This document shows, one piece after another, positions 35,754-44,844 of a stretch of DNA of 64,000 bases. Under the pieces are notes generated by a model. It saw only the letters and a program-made list of their open reading frames with translations. It ran no database searches and was not told the origin of the DNA. Both the position numbers and the translations under genes were made by a program. Origin of the DNA: Methanomethylovorans hollandica DSM 15978 (GTDB lineage Archaea > Halobacteriota > Methanosarcinia > Methanosarcinales > Methanosarcinaceae). Position 1 is the stretch's first letter, and each line of letters opens with the position of its first letter. The stretch lies in NCBI RefSeq assembly GCF_000328665.1, contig NC_019977.1:372001-436000 (forward strand). Reading direction: 5' to 3'.

Positions 35754-36299
35754 GTGTTCAGGATATTCGTAGCTGTGGACCTTCCAAAAGAATTCCATGG
35801 AAAGATCTCTGCGATACAGTCAAGGCTCATAGGGCCTGGATTAAGACCAGTAGATCCCAGTATTGTACATATCACCCTGAAGTTTCTGGGAGATGTTGAT
35901 GAGGCACAACTACCAGAGATCATCACAGCTCTTAACAGACTGGATTGTCCGTCATTTAATTCAAAAATTTCCGGGGTGGGCGCTTTTCCAGGTATGAAGA
36001 ATCCCAGGATAGTATGGTTGGGTGCAGCTGGTGATTATTCATGTCTTCACGGGCAATTGGAAGCATTGCTTTCAGAAATTGGTTTTAAAAAAGAGCCACG
36101 TAAGTTCATTCCGCACGCGACTCTTGCCAGAGTCACATATCTACCTGTTCCCCGAAAGAAAGAACTCATCTCTGTAATAGATCCTCTCAGGGATTTTGAT
36201 GTGGGCCTGATGAGAGTGCATACTGTGAAGCTCAAGAAAAGTACTCTGACTCCACAGGGCCCCATCTATGAGACCCTGCATGAGATTGATCTGTCCTGA
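35754..36299 (+). CDS. thpR: RNA 2',3'-cyclic phosphodiesterase (ThpR/LigT family)
   Basis: A 181-residue 2H phosphoesterase. The two catalytic motifs are HITLKF (residue about 41) and HATLAR (about 122), separated by about 80 residues as usual. It opens 2',3'-cyclic phosphates to 2'-phosphates and can ligate RNA halves in vitro. A GTG start follows AAAGGTG. It is unlinked to its neighbours, diverging from dacZ. Confidence 0.92.
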   Translation: MFRIFVAVDLPKEFHGKISAIQSRLIGPGLRPVDPSIVHITLKFLGDVDEAQLPEIITALNRLDCPSFNSKISGVGAFPGMKNPRIVWLGAAGDYSCLHGQLEALLSEIGFKKEPRKFIPHATLARVTYLPVPRKKELISVIDPLRDFDVGLMRVHTVKLKKSTLTPQGPIYETLHEIDLS

Positions 36300-36319
36300 T
36301 CATAAAGTGAATGTGACTC

Positions 36320-37345
36320 TCAGGCTGAAGCGACCTCATATTTTTCAAAGCCGCTAGACTTTACTATTCTTTTGTCGTTCGTTATCAGAAGACATTCTAT
36401 GCCATCAAGTTCCTCTATCATCTTAAGGCCATCCTGCTCTCCTAATACGAATACGGAAGTTGACAGTGCATCCGAGTCTATGCCAGTAGGAGCAATAACC
36501 GTAGCACTGATCAGGTTCTGGGAAGGATATCCTGTTCGAGGGTCGGCAATATGCGAGACCTTTGCTTCTTCGCTGAAATACCTTTCATAATTGCCACTGG
36601 TGGCTATAGCCATATCTGTGACTCCGACCACAGTTATCACCTGTTCGCTCATATTCGGATTCTGCAATCCCACTCTCCAGGATGTCCCATCGGGTCTATG
36701 GCCAATATAATATCCATTCCCTCCTGCATCAACAAAACCGGAGCTAATTCCATCCTTGCGAAGTGAATCTATGGCAAGGTCAAGAGCATATCCTTTTGCG
36801 ATCCCGCCGAGTGTGATCTTCATCCCTTCCTCAAGGAATATATCATTTCCTTTGATTGTTATGTTGCTGGCATTCACAAGCCTTAGTGTTTCACTGATCT
36901 CATTTTCAGCAGGTGGCTGATGTGTGCCTCCGGGTACGAACTTGCTCTTCCATAGATCCAGCAGAGGTAATATTGTAATGTCGAAAGCCCCGTGGGTAAT
37001 ATGCTGATAATATATAGATTTATTGACTACGTATGTAAGATTGTTACTAGCATCGAAAAGTTGTGCATCAGTGTTAAGTCTGCTAAGTTCACTGGTGTTG
37101 TCGAAATAGTCCATGCTGGAGTCAACATAGTGTACTTTCTCAAAAGCATTATCTATAGCCATTCTGGCATGAGTGCTGTCAGTGTCAACCACTTTGATCG
37201 TTACTATAGTATCCATTATGCTTCTGGTATCATTGTATATTTGTGGTATAGGCTCTTGGCTAGCCACATCCTTGTCAATGCAATTTATAACGAATGATAC
37301 TGATAATATCGTTATCAAGACAATGGTAACAGTTTTATACATCAT
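36320..37345 (-). CDS. apbE: FAD:protein FMN transferase (ApbE-like)
   Basis: A 341-residue ApbE-family protein with an N-terminal hydrophobic signal and a Cys (VSFVINCIDKD) that may be a lipobox. It places the enzyme outside the membrane. Key family segments are MDTIVTIKV, the helix AFDITILPLLDLWK, LGGIAKGYALDLA, GGNGYYIG and HIADPRTGYP, with metal-binding Asp/Thr in GIDSDALSTSVFVLG. ApbE attaches FMN to Thr of Rnf and Nqr subunits. Its place next to the rnf operon indicates that RnfG (and perhaps RnfD) are the targets. It is transcribed divergently from that operon. Confidence 0.93.
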   Translation of the reverse strand: MMYKTVTIVLITILSVSFVINCIDKDVASQEPIPQIYNDTRSIMDTIVTIKVVDTDSTHARMAIDNAFEKVHYVDSSMDYFDNTSELSRLNTDAQLFDASNNLTYVVNKSIYYQHITHGAFDITILPLLDLWKSKFVPGGTHQPPAENEISETLRLVNASNITIKGNDIFLEEGMKITLGGIAKGYALDLAIDSLRKDGISSGFVDAGGNGYYIGHRPDGTSWRVGLQNPNMSEQVITVVGVTDMAIATSGNYERYFSEEAKVSHIADPRTGYPSQNLISATVIAPTGIDSDALSTSVFVLGEQDGLKMIEELDGIECLLITNDKRIVKSSGFEKYEVASA

Positions 37346-37445
37346 GGATTATGGAATGACATAATCAATCTTAAACTTAATCAGAACTGTAATAGTCATT
37401 TAGTTGGTTCTTTCACGGAAATCTTTGATCAAAGGAAGTGTAATT

Positions 37446-37874
37446 ATGAGCGATCACAGTGGATCTTCACCTACCGGCTCACGTTCCAGCAAGGACAAAT
37501 ACCTTGTTGTGGCAATCCATCAAATAATGGAAGAGTATGGATGGAGGGGAATCGAAAAGCAATTTGGTATCGTAAAACATCATATCATCTATGTGAAACC
37601 CGGTTCTCCTCTTGAGAAAATAGAACTTAAATCCAATATAGTCGGCAATCACATGGATGTTGACTTCCTTGGCATGACCCCTGAAAAAGGAATTCTGGAC
37701 AAGGTTTTTGATTTTAATGTAAGGGTAGTGCGCAAGACATTCGAGATAGACAAATATGTCACGAATGATCAGAAGATCGCAAATGAACAGAGTTTGAGGA
37801 ATACTATAATAGTTGCTATAAAGCAGCTTGAAGATATTGCCTCCAACACTCCCGGGGAAGTGTCAGAAAAGTGA
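37446..37874 (+). CDS. Unknown protein, first gene of the rnf operon
   Basis: A 142-residue soluble protein. A Ser-rich start (MSDHSGSSPTGSRSSKDKY) is followed by an alpha/beta region with a QIMEEYGWRGIEKQFGIVKH helix and a C-terminal helical part. No cysteines, signal peptide or membrane helix are seen, so it is cytosolic. AGGAAGTG lies just upstream of ATG 37446. The mmcA ATG is 13 bases after its stop, so the two are cotranscribed. I do not recognise the family; position suggests a role in expression or maturation of the Rnf/cytochrome complex. Confidence 0.75.
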   Translation: MSDHSGSSPTGSRSSKDKYLVVAIHQIMEEYGWRGIEKQFGIVKHHIIYVKPGSPLEKIELKSNIVGNHMDVDFLGMTPEKGILDKVFDFNVRVVRKTFEIDKYVTNDQKIANEQSLRNTIIVAIKQLEDIASNTPGEVSEK

Positions 37875-37887
37875 GTGTGGTCATATT

Positions 37888-39426
37888 ATGAAAGCTAATT
37901 TTCTCTTTGTCATTGCTATTTTAATGCTTTTCATATCCGGTGTTTATGCTTACATAGGATATAGCGGAAATGAAGTCATGGCAGCTCATTATATGACGGA
38001 TCAGAAATGGTCTGATAGTGTGTGCATGGGGTGTCATTTAAAGGTAAAAGATGAAGTTGCCGGATCTTTCCATGTACAACAGGACCTTGCTGAATGGTCT
38101 TCTCTAAGAGGCCAGGGTGTTATGTTGAGTGACATGGATAAAGATACGTGGTTAAGCGTTTACGGTCCATTGCACCCGGGCGGTGGAGATCTTGAGGAAT
38201 ATGGTGCAGATGTGGACTGCATGGTCTGTCACGAACAGCACGGCTTATATGATTATCAGGCGCGCGTTGAAAGCATCGCTTCCAGGGATATTGCCGGTGC
38301 AAAAGGAGCTGCAATTGAAGCGGCCAGCAAAAAAGCACAGCAAGATCCTCTATATGTGTCAAGTTATGTTTTGAACATTCTTACTCCTCTTCCTATAGTT
38401 ACTGAGATACACGATAATGTTAATGCGGGTCCCCGAAAGGAACAATGTAGCAGTACCTGCCATCAGGGTGAAGCTGTTACCGGTGCAGTTACATGGATGG
38501 CTGCTAACTCTTCTGAATATGATGTCCATGCAAGTGTAAATTGTGTGGAATGCCATGCAACAGAGGAGCACCAGGTCGGCCGCAGAATTCCTCTTGATTC
38601 CACACATGATGATCATGTGGCAGTAAAGAGCTGTGATGCACAAGGCTGTCATGCAGGTATCTCTCACGGAGGTATGGTTGATGCTCACCTTGAAACAATT
38701 GAATGTGAAACATGTCACATACCTCTGTTGCCAGGAGGCAATGTTACAGGTGTAACTCCAATAAACGGGTTCAACTGGGAGAATGGAGTTCTTGAAGAAA
38801 CATACCATGAATCTGATTTCACACCAACGCTTGCCTGGTCAAAGGGGATATATAATGAAAAACTGCCTGTGGTGGCTAGTAAAGATGAAGAAGGTGTGAA
38901 ACTTAACACTTTCAATTCGATTAAGGGTGTATGGTGGGATGAAGGTTTGGACCGGGATGTTCTGAACTATCCGGATAACAGTTCTTCACTGGGCAACCCG
39001 ATACCTCCGGCTGCAGTTAAGGCAGCAGATTCTAACGGTGATGGTATTGTCACATCCTCTGAGATAAGCTCTTATGATGGTGATCTTAACAAACAGCCTG
39101 ATTATCCAAATGCAGTTCTCAGGAGTGTTGACCTCCTTTACCAGATAAGTCATAACATTGCAGGCAATGATGTTGGTATGGCTAGTCCACTGCAATGTAA
39201 TGACTGCCACGGTGCCTCATCCTCCGAAGAGCTTCAAAGGATACACTTTGCAGAGGAGCAGCCAAATTGTACTCAATGTCATGATATCACACCTGCCATT
39301 AACTGGAAGCTGTTGGGGTATGATAAGGATCCCGCAGGAAACGCTACTCCTACTACAGAGATCCTTGTGACCATACCCGGGCAAAAACCGCTTGAAATAG
39401 AGAGGGAACCAGCATTTAAGGAGTGA
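37888..39426 (+). CDS. mmcA: Multiheme c-type cytochrome MmcA
   Basis: A 512-residue protein with an N-terminal membrane anchor (residues about 4-24) and a large external domain. Eight c-haem motifs can be read: CMGCH, CMVCH, CSSTCH (CX3CH), CVECH, CDAQGCH (CX4CH), CETCH, CNDCH and CTQCH. The Methanosarcina acetivorans MmcA is described as a seven-haem protein that passes electrons between Rnf and methanophenazine or outside acceptors. ATG 37888 is used; the longer frame from 37828 overlaps the upstream gene. It is directly followed by rnfC (6-base gap). Confidence 0.93.
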   Translation: MKANFLFVIAILMLFISGVYAYIGYSGNEVMAAHYMTDQKWSDSVCMGCHLKVKDEVAGSFHVQQDLAEWSSLRGQGVMLSDMDKDTWLSVYGPLHPGGGDLEEYGADVDCMVCHEQHGLYDYQARVESIASRDIAGAKGAAIEAASKKAQQDPLYVSSYVLNILTPLPIVTEIHDNVNAGPRKEQCSSTCHQGEAVTGAVTWMAANSSEYDVHASVNCVECHATEEHQVGRRIPLDSTHDDHVAVKSCDAQGCHAGISHGGMVDAHLETIECETCHIPLLPGGNVTGVTPINGFNWENGVLEETYHESDFTPTLAWSKGIYNEKLPVVASKDEEGVKLNTFNSIKGVWWDEGLDRDVLNYPDNSSSLGNPIPPAAVKAADSNGDGIVTSSEISSYDGDLNKQPDYPNAVLRSVDLLYQISHNIAGNDVGMASPLQCNDCHGASSSEELQRIHFAEEQPNCTQCHDITPAINWKLLGYDKDPAGNATPTTEILVTIPGQKPLEIEREPAFKE

Positions 39427-39432
39427 ATTATA

Positions 39433-40785
39433 ATGGAAAGTAAACGTTTAAGTAAATTACCTGAGAAGGTAATAATTCCCCTTAAACAGCATAAAGGAAT
39501 GCCTTGTATTCCTATGGTCAAAAAGGGTGATTCGGTGGTCATCGGTCAAAAGATCGGTGACTGCAAAGATAATAACGATTCATCTGTCCATTCAAGTGTC
39601 TGTGGTGAGGTTCTCTCTATTGAGATGGCTCCAAATCCGGATGGAAATAAGGCACTGAGCGTTATCATCAAGACCATTGAAAGCGATGAAACAGTGGAAT
39701 TCTCTCCGACTAAGAATCCTTCTCAAAATGATCTGATCGAACTGATAAAGAACTCAGGTATAGTGGAGCATTATGGTCTACCTACACAAAGCGTGCTCAA
39801 TCCCGATGGTAAGAAGATAAACACAGTACTTATCAATTCCACATCTTCTGAATGGATCGGGGGTAAGTTCAGCACTCCAGAAGAATATGGTACTCAGATG
39901 CTGGAAGCTCTCAAACTTCTCATGAAAGCCGCAGGAGCTGCAAAAGGAGCTATTGTGCTACGTAGTGATGATGCAGAGTCCATAGCAGCTTTTAGCGGTA
40001 TAAGATTTGAAGGGAAACAACTGGAAGTTGCCCCTCTTATAGGCAGTCGCAAGATCGGCTATTATTTCAAGGACCAGGGATCTGATATTGTAGTGGTTTC
40101 TCAGAAGCGTATATACGGTAAGCGTATTCTCAATTTCTTCACTTACAATGTAACAGGCAAAAAGGTGCCAGTTGGCTGCACTCCTGCAGATGTGGGTGTG
40201 GCTATATGCGGTGTCAAATCGGCTAAAGCTCTATATGATGCTGTATATCAGGGCAAACCTTACTATGAAACGGTTATATCCCTAGGAGGTCTTGCACATT
40301 GTCCTCCTCAAGTGCTGGTCAGAATAGGCACACCTTTCAAGGATGTGATAGAGGCATGTGGAGGTTATCCCAGTGAATCAGGTAAACTTATCGCTAACGG
40401 CATGAGGACCGGGGTTGCCCAGTACACTGATGAAGTCCCGGTAACGAAAACAACCACTCGCATCTCTTTCCTGAAACCGGAAGACATATTAAGGGATGAA
40501 GCCATCGCGTGTACTCATTGTGCAGCATGTGTGGACGTATGCCCTGTGGAATTGATTCCCAGCAAACTCGCAGTTCTGGCAGACCAGGGAAGGTTCGATG
40601 AATGTCGGAAGATCCATATAGAAAATTGTATAGAATGTGGAAAATGTGCAGTGGTCTGTCCTTCCAAGATACACATTCTCCAGTTGATACGGTTTGCTAA
40701 AGATGCTATTGAGATGGCTTATGAAGACATACCTGCGAAAGAGTCTTCGAATCTTCAGCTTAACTGCACCTGCGGAGGTGAATAA
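39433..40785 (+). CDS. rnfC: Rnf complex subunit RnfC
   Basis: A 450-residue peripheral subunit on the cytoplasmic side. An N-terminal barrel-like region (IPLKQHKGMPCIPMVKKGDS) is followed by an FMN/NADH-binding-like domain and two 4Fe-4S motifs near the C-terminus: CTHCAACVDVCP and CIECGKCAVVCP. In methanogens Rnf takes electrons from reduced ferredoxin rather than NADH, so this subunit probably relays them within the complex. It starts 6 bases after mmcA and abuts rnfD. Confidence 0.94.
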   Translation: MESKRLSKLPEKVIIPLKQHKGMPCIPMVKKGDSVVIGQKIGDCKDNNDSSVHSSVCGEVLSIEMAPNPDGNKALSVIIKTIESDETVEFSPTKNPSQNDLIELIKNSGIVEHYGLPTQSVLNPDGKKINTVLINSTSSEWIGGKFSTPEEYGTQMLEALKLLMKAAGAAKGAIVLRSDDAESIAAFSGIRFEGKQLEVAPLIGSRKIGYYFKDQGSDIVVVSQKRIYGKRILNFFTYNVTGKKVPVGCTPADVGVAICGVKSAKALYDAVYQGKPYYETVISLGGLAHCPPQVLVRIGTPFKDVIEACGGYPSESGKLIANGMRTGVAQYTDEVPVTKTTTRISFLKPEDILRDEAIACTHCAACVDVCPVELIPSKLAVLADQGRFDECRKIHIENCIECGKCAVVCPSKIHILQLIRFAKDAIEMAYEDIPAKESSNLQLNCTCGGE

Positions 40786-41802
40786 ATGACGTTTACTATA
40801 TCTGCTCCCCCTCATAAAAAGTCAACCGTTTCGTTCAGATCAATTATGTGGAGCAAGGTACTGGCCCTTGTGCCCGTGAGCCTTATATCCATATATTTCT
40901 TCGGTATACCTGCCTTGAGTATAATTCTTATTAGTGTGCTCGCGGCAGTGGCAACAGAATTTGGTATTCAGACAGTGTTCAAACAGAATGTAACTATAAA
41001 GAATGGCAATGCGGTCCTTATAGGGCTCATGCTGGCTCTTTTGATGCCTCCGGAAGTTCCTTTATGGCTTCCTGTAGTAAGTTCTTTCTTTGCCATAGCG
41101 ATTGGTAAGCTTGCTTTTGGCGGTATTGGCTCCTATGTCTTTAATCCGGTATTGGCTGCCTGGATCTTCTGTAAGACTGCGTGGAGCGGTTTTATGACTC
41201 CTGCATCCACACCTCACATCGGGCAGTTATCTGATCTGTTGCTTGAACAAGGAGCAGGCTTTTTGGTTGAGGTATCCCCGATTGCTTTGATAGGTGGTGT
41301 GTACCTCATTTACAAAAGATATGTCGAATGGAGGATTCCCCTGGCCTTTTTCCTTACAATGGTCATCTTCCCTCAGGCTCTGAAAGTTTTGTCATCAATT
41401 ATCCAGCTGGCAAATGAAGGCGTACTTAATCCTTTGATGTACCTCTCACAATTATTTGGATTTTTGGACCTTAGCGGGGAGCTGAGGTATTCAATGATAG
41501 GTATTGTTTTCTTCGGTATACTCTTCATTGCTACAGATACTCCCTCATCACCGGTTTCCAAGAAAGGCCGTTTGATCTATGGAATAGTATGCGGTTTGCT
41601 GGTCTCTATCTATGGTTATTTTGCAAATTATGTGGAGGCGACATTCTACGGTCTGTTCCTTGCAAATTGTGTGGCATCTTTCATAGAAGTCAATACCGCT
41701 CCGGCCTCCTTCGGAACAGAAGGATTGCTTGGAAAATTGTATGGTCGTATAATTAACAAATTGCCTTCAGGCTTAAAGATGGAGGTGTTGTCAGATGAGT
41801 GA
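40786..41802 (+). CDS. rnfD: Rnf complex subunit RnfD
   Basis: A 338-residue integral membrane protein (NQR2/RnfD family) with about nine helices. Conserved parts are NGNAVLIGLMLALLMPPEVP, GGIGSYVFNPVLAAW and FIATDTPSSPVSKKGRLIYG. Bacterial RnfD/NqrB carries a covalent FMN on a Thr; the equivalent residue here was not fixed by eye. It likely forms part of the ion-translocating core. Its stop overlaps the rnfG start (8 bases). Confidence 0.94.
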   Translation: MTFTISAPPHKKSTVSFRSIMWSKVLALVPVSLISIYFFGIPALSIILISVLAAVATEFGIQTVFKQNVTIKNGNAVLIGLMLALLMPPEVPLWLPVVSSFFAIAIGKLAFGGIGSYVFNPVLAAWIFCKTAWSGFMTPASTPHIGQLSDLLLEQGAGFLVEVSPIALIGGVYLIYKRYVEWRIPLAFFLTMVIFPQALKVLSSIIQLANEGVLNPLMYLSQLFGFLDLSGELRYSMIGIVFFGILFIATDTPSSPVSKKGRLIYGIVCGLLVSIYGYFANYVEATFYGLFLANCVASFIEVNTAPASFGTEGLLGKLYGRIINKLPSGLKMEVLSDE

Positions 41803-42364
41803 TGGTAACAAAGAATTTGCTGTTGTGGTAGGTAAACTTGTAATTATATCCATAGTGGCTGCTGTGCTTCTAGGTATCACATATGTGCCCACTCAGGCAC
41901 AACTTCAGAAGAATCAACAGGAAGCGATGAATCTGAAGCTTCTGGAAGTAATGCCGGATGCAACCTTTGAGCCTGTATATGGGGATCAGGTGAACGCTGA
42001 GACAGGTGAGAAGGAAATTATATATTACCGTGCCAAAGATGCATCTGGAAACTCCATAGGATATACATTCTTATCTTCAGAAACGGGTGCCAAGGGCGAT
42101 ATCGTCGTTGTAGGAGGTGTTGATTCCACATTCAGCACGATAACTGGAATGAGTATCCTGTCCCAGGAAGAAACCCCCGGTTTGGGATCAAAGATAAAAG
42201 AGGACGCTTTTGTGAACCAGTTCAATGCTCTCCCACTTAGTAAACTAAGTCTGTCAAGTTCTGGTGGATCCATTGATTCCATCACAGGTGCTACGATCTC
42301 TTCCCAGGCTGTAGTAGATGCCCTTAACTCAAAAGTCGAATCAATAAAAAGCAGTGAGGCATAA
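41795..42364 (+). CDS. rnfG: Rnf complex subunit RnfG (covalent flavoprotein)
   Basis: A 189-residue protein with one N-terminal helix (VVVGKLVIISIVAAVLLGIT) and an external FMN-binding domain. The FMN attachment motif is DSITGATISSQ near residue 170, in which the Thr of GAT receives FMN by a phosphoester bond from ApbE. The ApbE gene lies a few kilobases away in this window. RnfG passes electrons across to the MmcA side. It overlaps rnfD by 8 bases and precedes rnfE. Confidence 0.95.
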   Translation: MSDGNKEFAVVVGKLVIISIVAAVLLGITYVPTQAQLQKNQQEAMNLKLLEVMPDATFEPVYGDQVNAETGEKEIIYYRAKDASGNSIGYTFLSSETGAKGDIVVVGGVDSTFSTITGMSILSQEETPGLGSKIKEDAFVNQFNALPLSKLSLSSSGGSIDSITGATISSQAVVDALNSKVESIKSSEA

Positions 42365-42373
42365 GGTGAGATA

Positions 42374-42988
42374 ATGGATCCATTAAGTGAATTTATTCGA
42401 GGTATAACTAGGGACAATCCGACATTCGGGCTGGTACTGGGTCTTTGTCCCACTCTTGCAGTATCAACATCAGTAGAAAATGGTATAGGGATGGCAGCAG
42501 GCACTGCTTTTGTGCTGATATTCTCAAATCTCTTTGTATCGCTTGTAAGAAAAGTAACTCCATCGGAAGTCAGGCTCCCAGTGTTTATTATAATCATAGC
42601 AACATTTGTGTCGATTGTGGATATGGTTATGAAGGCTTTCTTTCCGCCAATGTATGCGGCACTGGGCGTTTTTATCCCGCTCATAGTTGTCAATTGTATC
42701 ATCATAGGTCGTGCTGAAGCTTATGCAAGCAAAAATAATGCATTCTACTCTGTGATAGATGCACTTGGAGTATCAACAGGTTTCCTCCTTGTTCTTATGC
42801 TCATAGGCGGTATCCGCGAGATTCTTGGTACCGGGCAGATAGTAACATTTGGACATACTCTCATAAGTCTTCCAGTAAATCCATCTGTTACCACAATGAT
42901 CCTTCCGGGCGGTGCTTTCCTGACAATCGGCATATTGATGGCTATAATCAATTACCAGAAAGAGAAAAAGCGTGTGAGGGGTGAATAA
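42374..42988 (+). CDS. rnfE: Rnf complex subunit RnfE
   Basis: A 204-residue six-helix membrane protein of the RnfA/E family. It starts with GITRDNPTFGLVLGLCPTLA, followed by VVNCIIIGRAEAYASKN and LGTGQIVTFG. The conserved Cys residues in the GLCPTLA and VNCIIIGR helices may hold the membrane 2Fe-2S cluster shared with RnfA. It is tightly packed between rnfG and rnfA. Confidence 0.95.
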   Translation: MDPLSEFIRGITRDNPTFGLVLGLCPTLAVSTSVENGIGMAAGTAFVLIFSNLFVSLVRKVTPSEVRLPVFIIIIATFVSIVDMVMKAFFPPMYAALGVFIPLIVVNCIIIGRAEAYASKNNAFYSVIDALGVSTGFLLVLMLIGGIREILGTGQIVTFGHTLISLPVNPSVTTMILPGGAFLTIGILMAIINYQKEKKRVRGE

Positions 42989-42990
42989 TA

Positions 42991-43578
42991 ATGGTGGAGA
43001 AAGCACTGTTCACAATTTTCATGGAAGGCCTATTCCTTAATAACTTCCTGCTAGTACAATTCCTCGGTCTCTGTTCCTTTGTGGGTGTGACAAAGGATGT
43101 TAAGAGTGCTGGGGGTATGTCAGGTGCTGTTATCTTCGTGATGACAATTTCCGCTCTCGTATGTTATCCATTGTATGCTTATCTATTAGTCCCGCTGAAG
43201 TTGGAATTCCTTGGGCTCATTGCCTTTATCGTTGTAATTGCAGCTCTTGTCCAGCTTGTTGAGTTCATTGTGAGGAAAAAGATTCCTGCACTGTATCGCT
43301 CCTTAGGCATTTATTTACCTTTAATCAGTACCAACTGTGCAGTGCTTGGTGCTGTACTGTTAAATGTAAGTTCAGATTACAATTTTATTCAGAGTGTGCT
43401 GTTTGCTTTCTCTGCAGCCCTTGGCTATACAATTGTGATGTTAATGATGTCAGCTATAAGGGAGCGTTCTACACTTGTCAGCATCCCAACGGCAATAAGG
43501 GGTCTTCCACAGGCATTCCTATTGGCTTTAATGCTATCAATGGCGTTTGTTAATTACTTCTGGGTGATACCTGTATGA
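42991..43578 (+). CDS. rnfA: Rnf complex subunit RnfA
   Basis: A 195-residue six-helix membrane protein, inverted partner of RnfE. Key segments are NNFLLVQFLGLCSFVGVT, PLISTNCAVLGAVLLN and the C-terminal LMLSMAFVNYF. The Cys in GLC and TNC are the likely intramembrane 2Fe-2S ligands. Its stop overlaps the rnfB start by 4 bases (ATGA). Confidence 0.95.
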   Translation: MVEKALFTIFMEGLFLNNFLLVQFLGLCSFVGVTKDVKSAGGMSGAVIFVMTISALVCYPLYAYLLVPLKLEFLGLIAFIVVIAALVQLVEFIVRKKIPALYRSLGIYLPLISTNCAVLGAVLLNVSSDYNFIQSVLFAFSAALGYTIVMLMMSAIRERSTLVSIPTAIRGLPQAFLLALMLSMAFVNYFWVIPV

Positions 43579-44381
43579 ACCTTACAACTTTACTAATACA
43601 ATCTGTAGCCATCCTTGGTGGCCTCGGCATTGCAGTGGGTGTTATGCTCATGGTTGCTTCCCGTAAGTTCAAAGTGGAAACTAATCCTCTTGTGGACGAA
43701 ATTCTTAGTGTGCTGCCGAATGCCAACTGTGGAGCATGTGGTTATGCAGGCTGCTCTGACTTTGCACAGCGCGTAGTGAATGAGAATGCACCTATCAATG
43801 GTTGTCCAGTTGGCGGATTTGAGGTTGCCAAGCAGATAGGCGGGATCATGGGGCAGGAAGTGGCAGAGGGAGAAAAAGAATATCCCTTTGTGCTCTGCAA
43901 CGGTGGAGTGAATTGCATCAACAGGTTCGAATATGTGGGTATCGAGGACTGTAAGGCTGTGATGATGCTATCGGATGGAGAAAAAGGTTGTAATTTCGGC
44001 TGTATGGGTCGTGGTACTTGTGTACGTGCATGTCCATTTGGTGCTATGTCTATAGGGGAGGATAAACTTCCGCATGTTAATACGAATCTTTGCACAAGCT
44101 GTGGACTCTGTATATCGTCTTGTCCGAACGATATTCTTGTTTTTGCAAAGGAATCTGAGAAGGTGCATGTTAAGTGCCGTTCTCATGATAAGGGAAAGGA
44201 TGTTAAGGCTGCATGCACAGTTGGATGTATTGCATGTAAGATATGTGAAAAGAGCTGTCCAGTGCAGGCAATAATAGTTACTGATTTCCTGGCCGAGATC
44301 GACCAGGCTAAGTGCACTGCCTGTGGCATATGTGTGGAAAAATGTCCACAGCACACAATAGAGTTAAGAGGTGTACCATGA
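43575..44381 (+). CDS. rnfB: Rnf complex subunit RnfB, polyferredoxin
   Basis: A 268-residue subunit with an N-terminal helix, a four-Cys ASPH-type Fe-S domain (NANCGACGYAGCSDF, then GCPVGG) and several cluster motifs. These include CNFGCMGRGTCVRACP, CTSCGLCISSCP, CIACKICEKSCP and CTACGICVEKCP. It receives electrons from ferredoxin in the cytoplasm. The order mmcA-rnfCDGEAB matches the M. acetivorans operon. The next gene starts inside its stop codon (ATGA). Confidence 0.95.
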   Translation: MNLTTLLIQSVAILGGLGIAVGVMLMVASRKFKVETNPLVDEILSVLPNANCGACGYAGCSDFAQRVVNENAPINGCPVGGFEVAKQIGGIMGQEVAEGEKEYPFVLCNGGVNCINRFEYVGIEDCKAVMMLSDGEKGCNFGCMGRGTCVRACPFGAMSIGEDKLPHVNTNLCTSCGLCISSCPNDILVFAKESEKVHVKCRSHDKGKDVKAACTVGCIACKICEKSCPVQAIIVTDFLAEIDQAKCTACGICVEKCPQHTIELRGVP

Positions 44382-44716
44382 CATACAAGACATCTATCGG
44401 ATTGAACGAGAACGTTGTTGCAGCTTTATGCTATATAGGTTTCTGGTTCACAGGCATACTTTTCCTACTAATAGAAAGGCAGAACAAGTTCGTCCGTTTT
44501 CATGCCATGCAATCAGTTCTGGTATTTATACCTCTGGCTCTGATTGTATTTTTGATTGGCTGGATCCCCTATTTTGGATGGGTGCTTGCTGATTTTGCAG
44601 GTTTCCTCTCTCTATTTTTGTTGCTGGCTTTCGTCATAATGGCATACAGGGGAGCGAAGTTCAAAGTACCTATCGTGGGCAAATATGCCTATGATTCAGT
44701 TTACAAGAACAAGTAA
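44378..44716 (+). CDS. Small DUF4870-like membrane protein at end of rnf operon
   Basis: A 112-residue protein with three hydrophobic segments (ENVVAALCYIGFWFTGILFL, SVLVFIPLALIVFLIGW, FLSLFLLLAFVIMAY) and the conserved FVRFHAMQS loop, typical of DUF4870/TIC20-like proteins. ATG 44378 overlaps the rnfB stop, so it is coupled to it. The M. acetivorans rnf operon also ends with a small membrane protein of unknown role. A terminator follows at once, marking the operon end. Confidence 0.85.
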   Translation: MTYKTSIGLNENVVAALCYIGFWFTGILFLLIERQNKFVRFHAMQSVLVFIPLALIVFLIGWIPYFGWVLADFAGFLSLFLLLAFVIMAYRGAKFKVPIVGKYAYDSVYKNK

Positions 44717-44752
44717 AGATGTTGTGTTGCACAACATCTATTTTCTTATTTG
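44717..44752 (+). terminator. Terminator of the rnf operon
   Basis: A perfect 9-bp stem AGATGTTGT/ACAACATCT (44717-44725 and 44731-44739, 5-base loop) is followed by a T-rich run. It lies directly at the stop codon of the last gene. Confidence 0.75.
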
Positions 44753-44844
44753 ATTTTCACGTTCTTCTATAGCTGGATTCGAAAGTTTAAAAAATACCTA
44801 TTGCTATCTATGCAATACTCATTTTCTGGAAGGGAGGTCAAATC

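Noticed and set aside
37828-37888. Extended start of mmcA
   Set aside because: It overlaps the upstream gene and places charged sequence before the membrane anchor; ATG 37888 starts right at the anchor.
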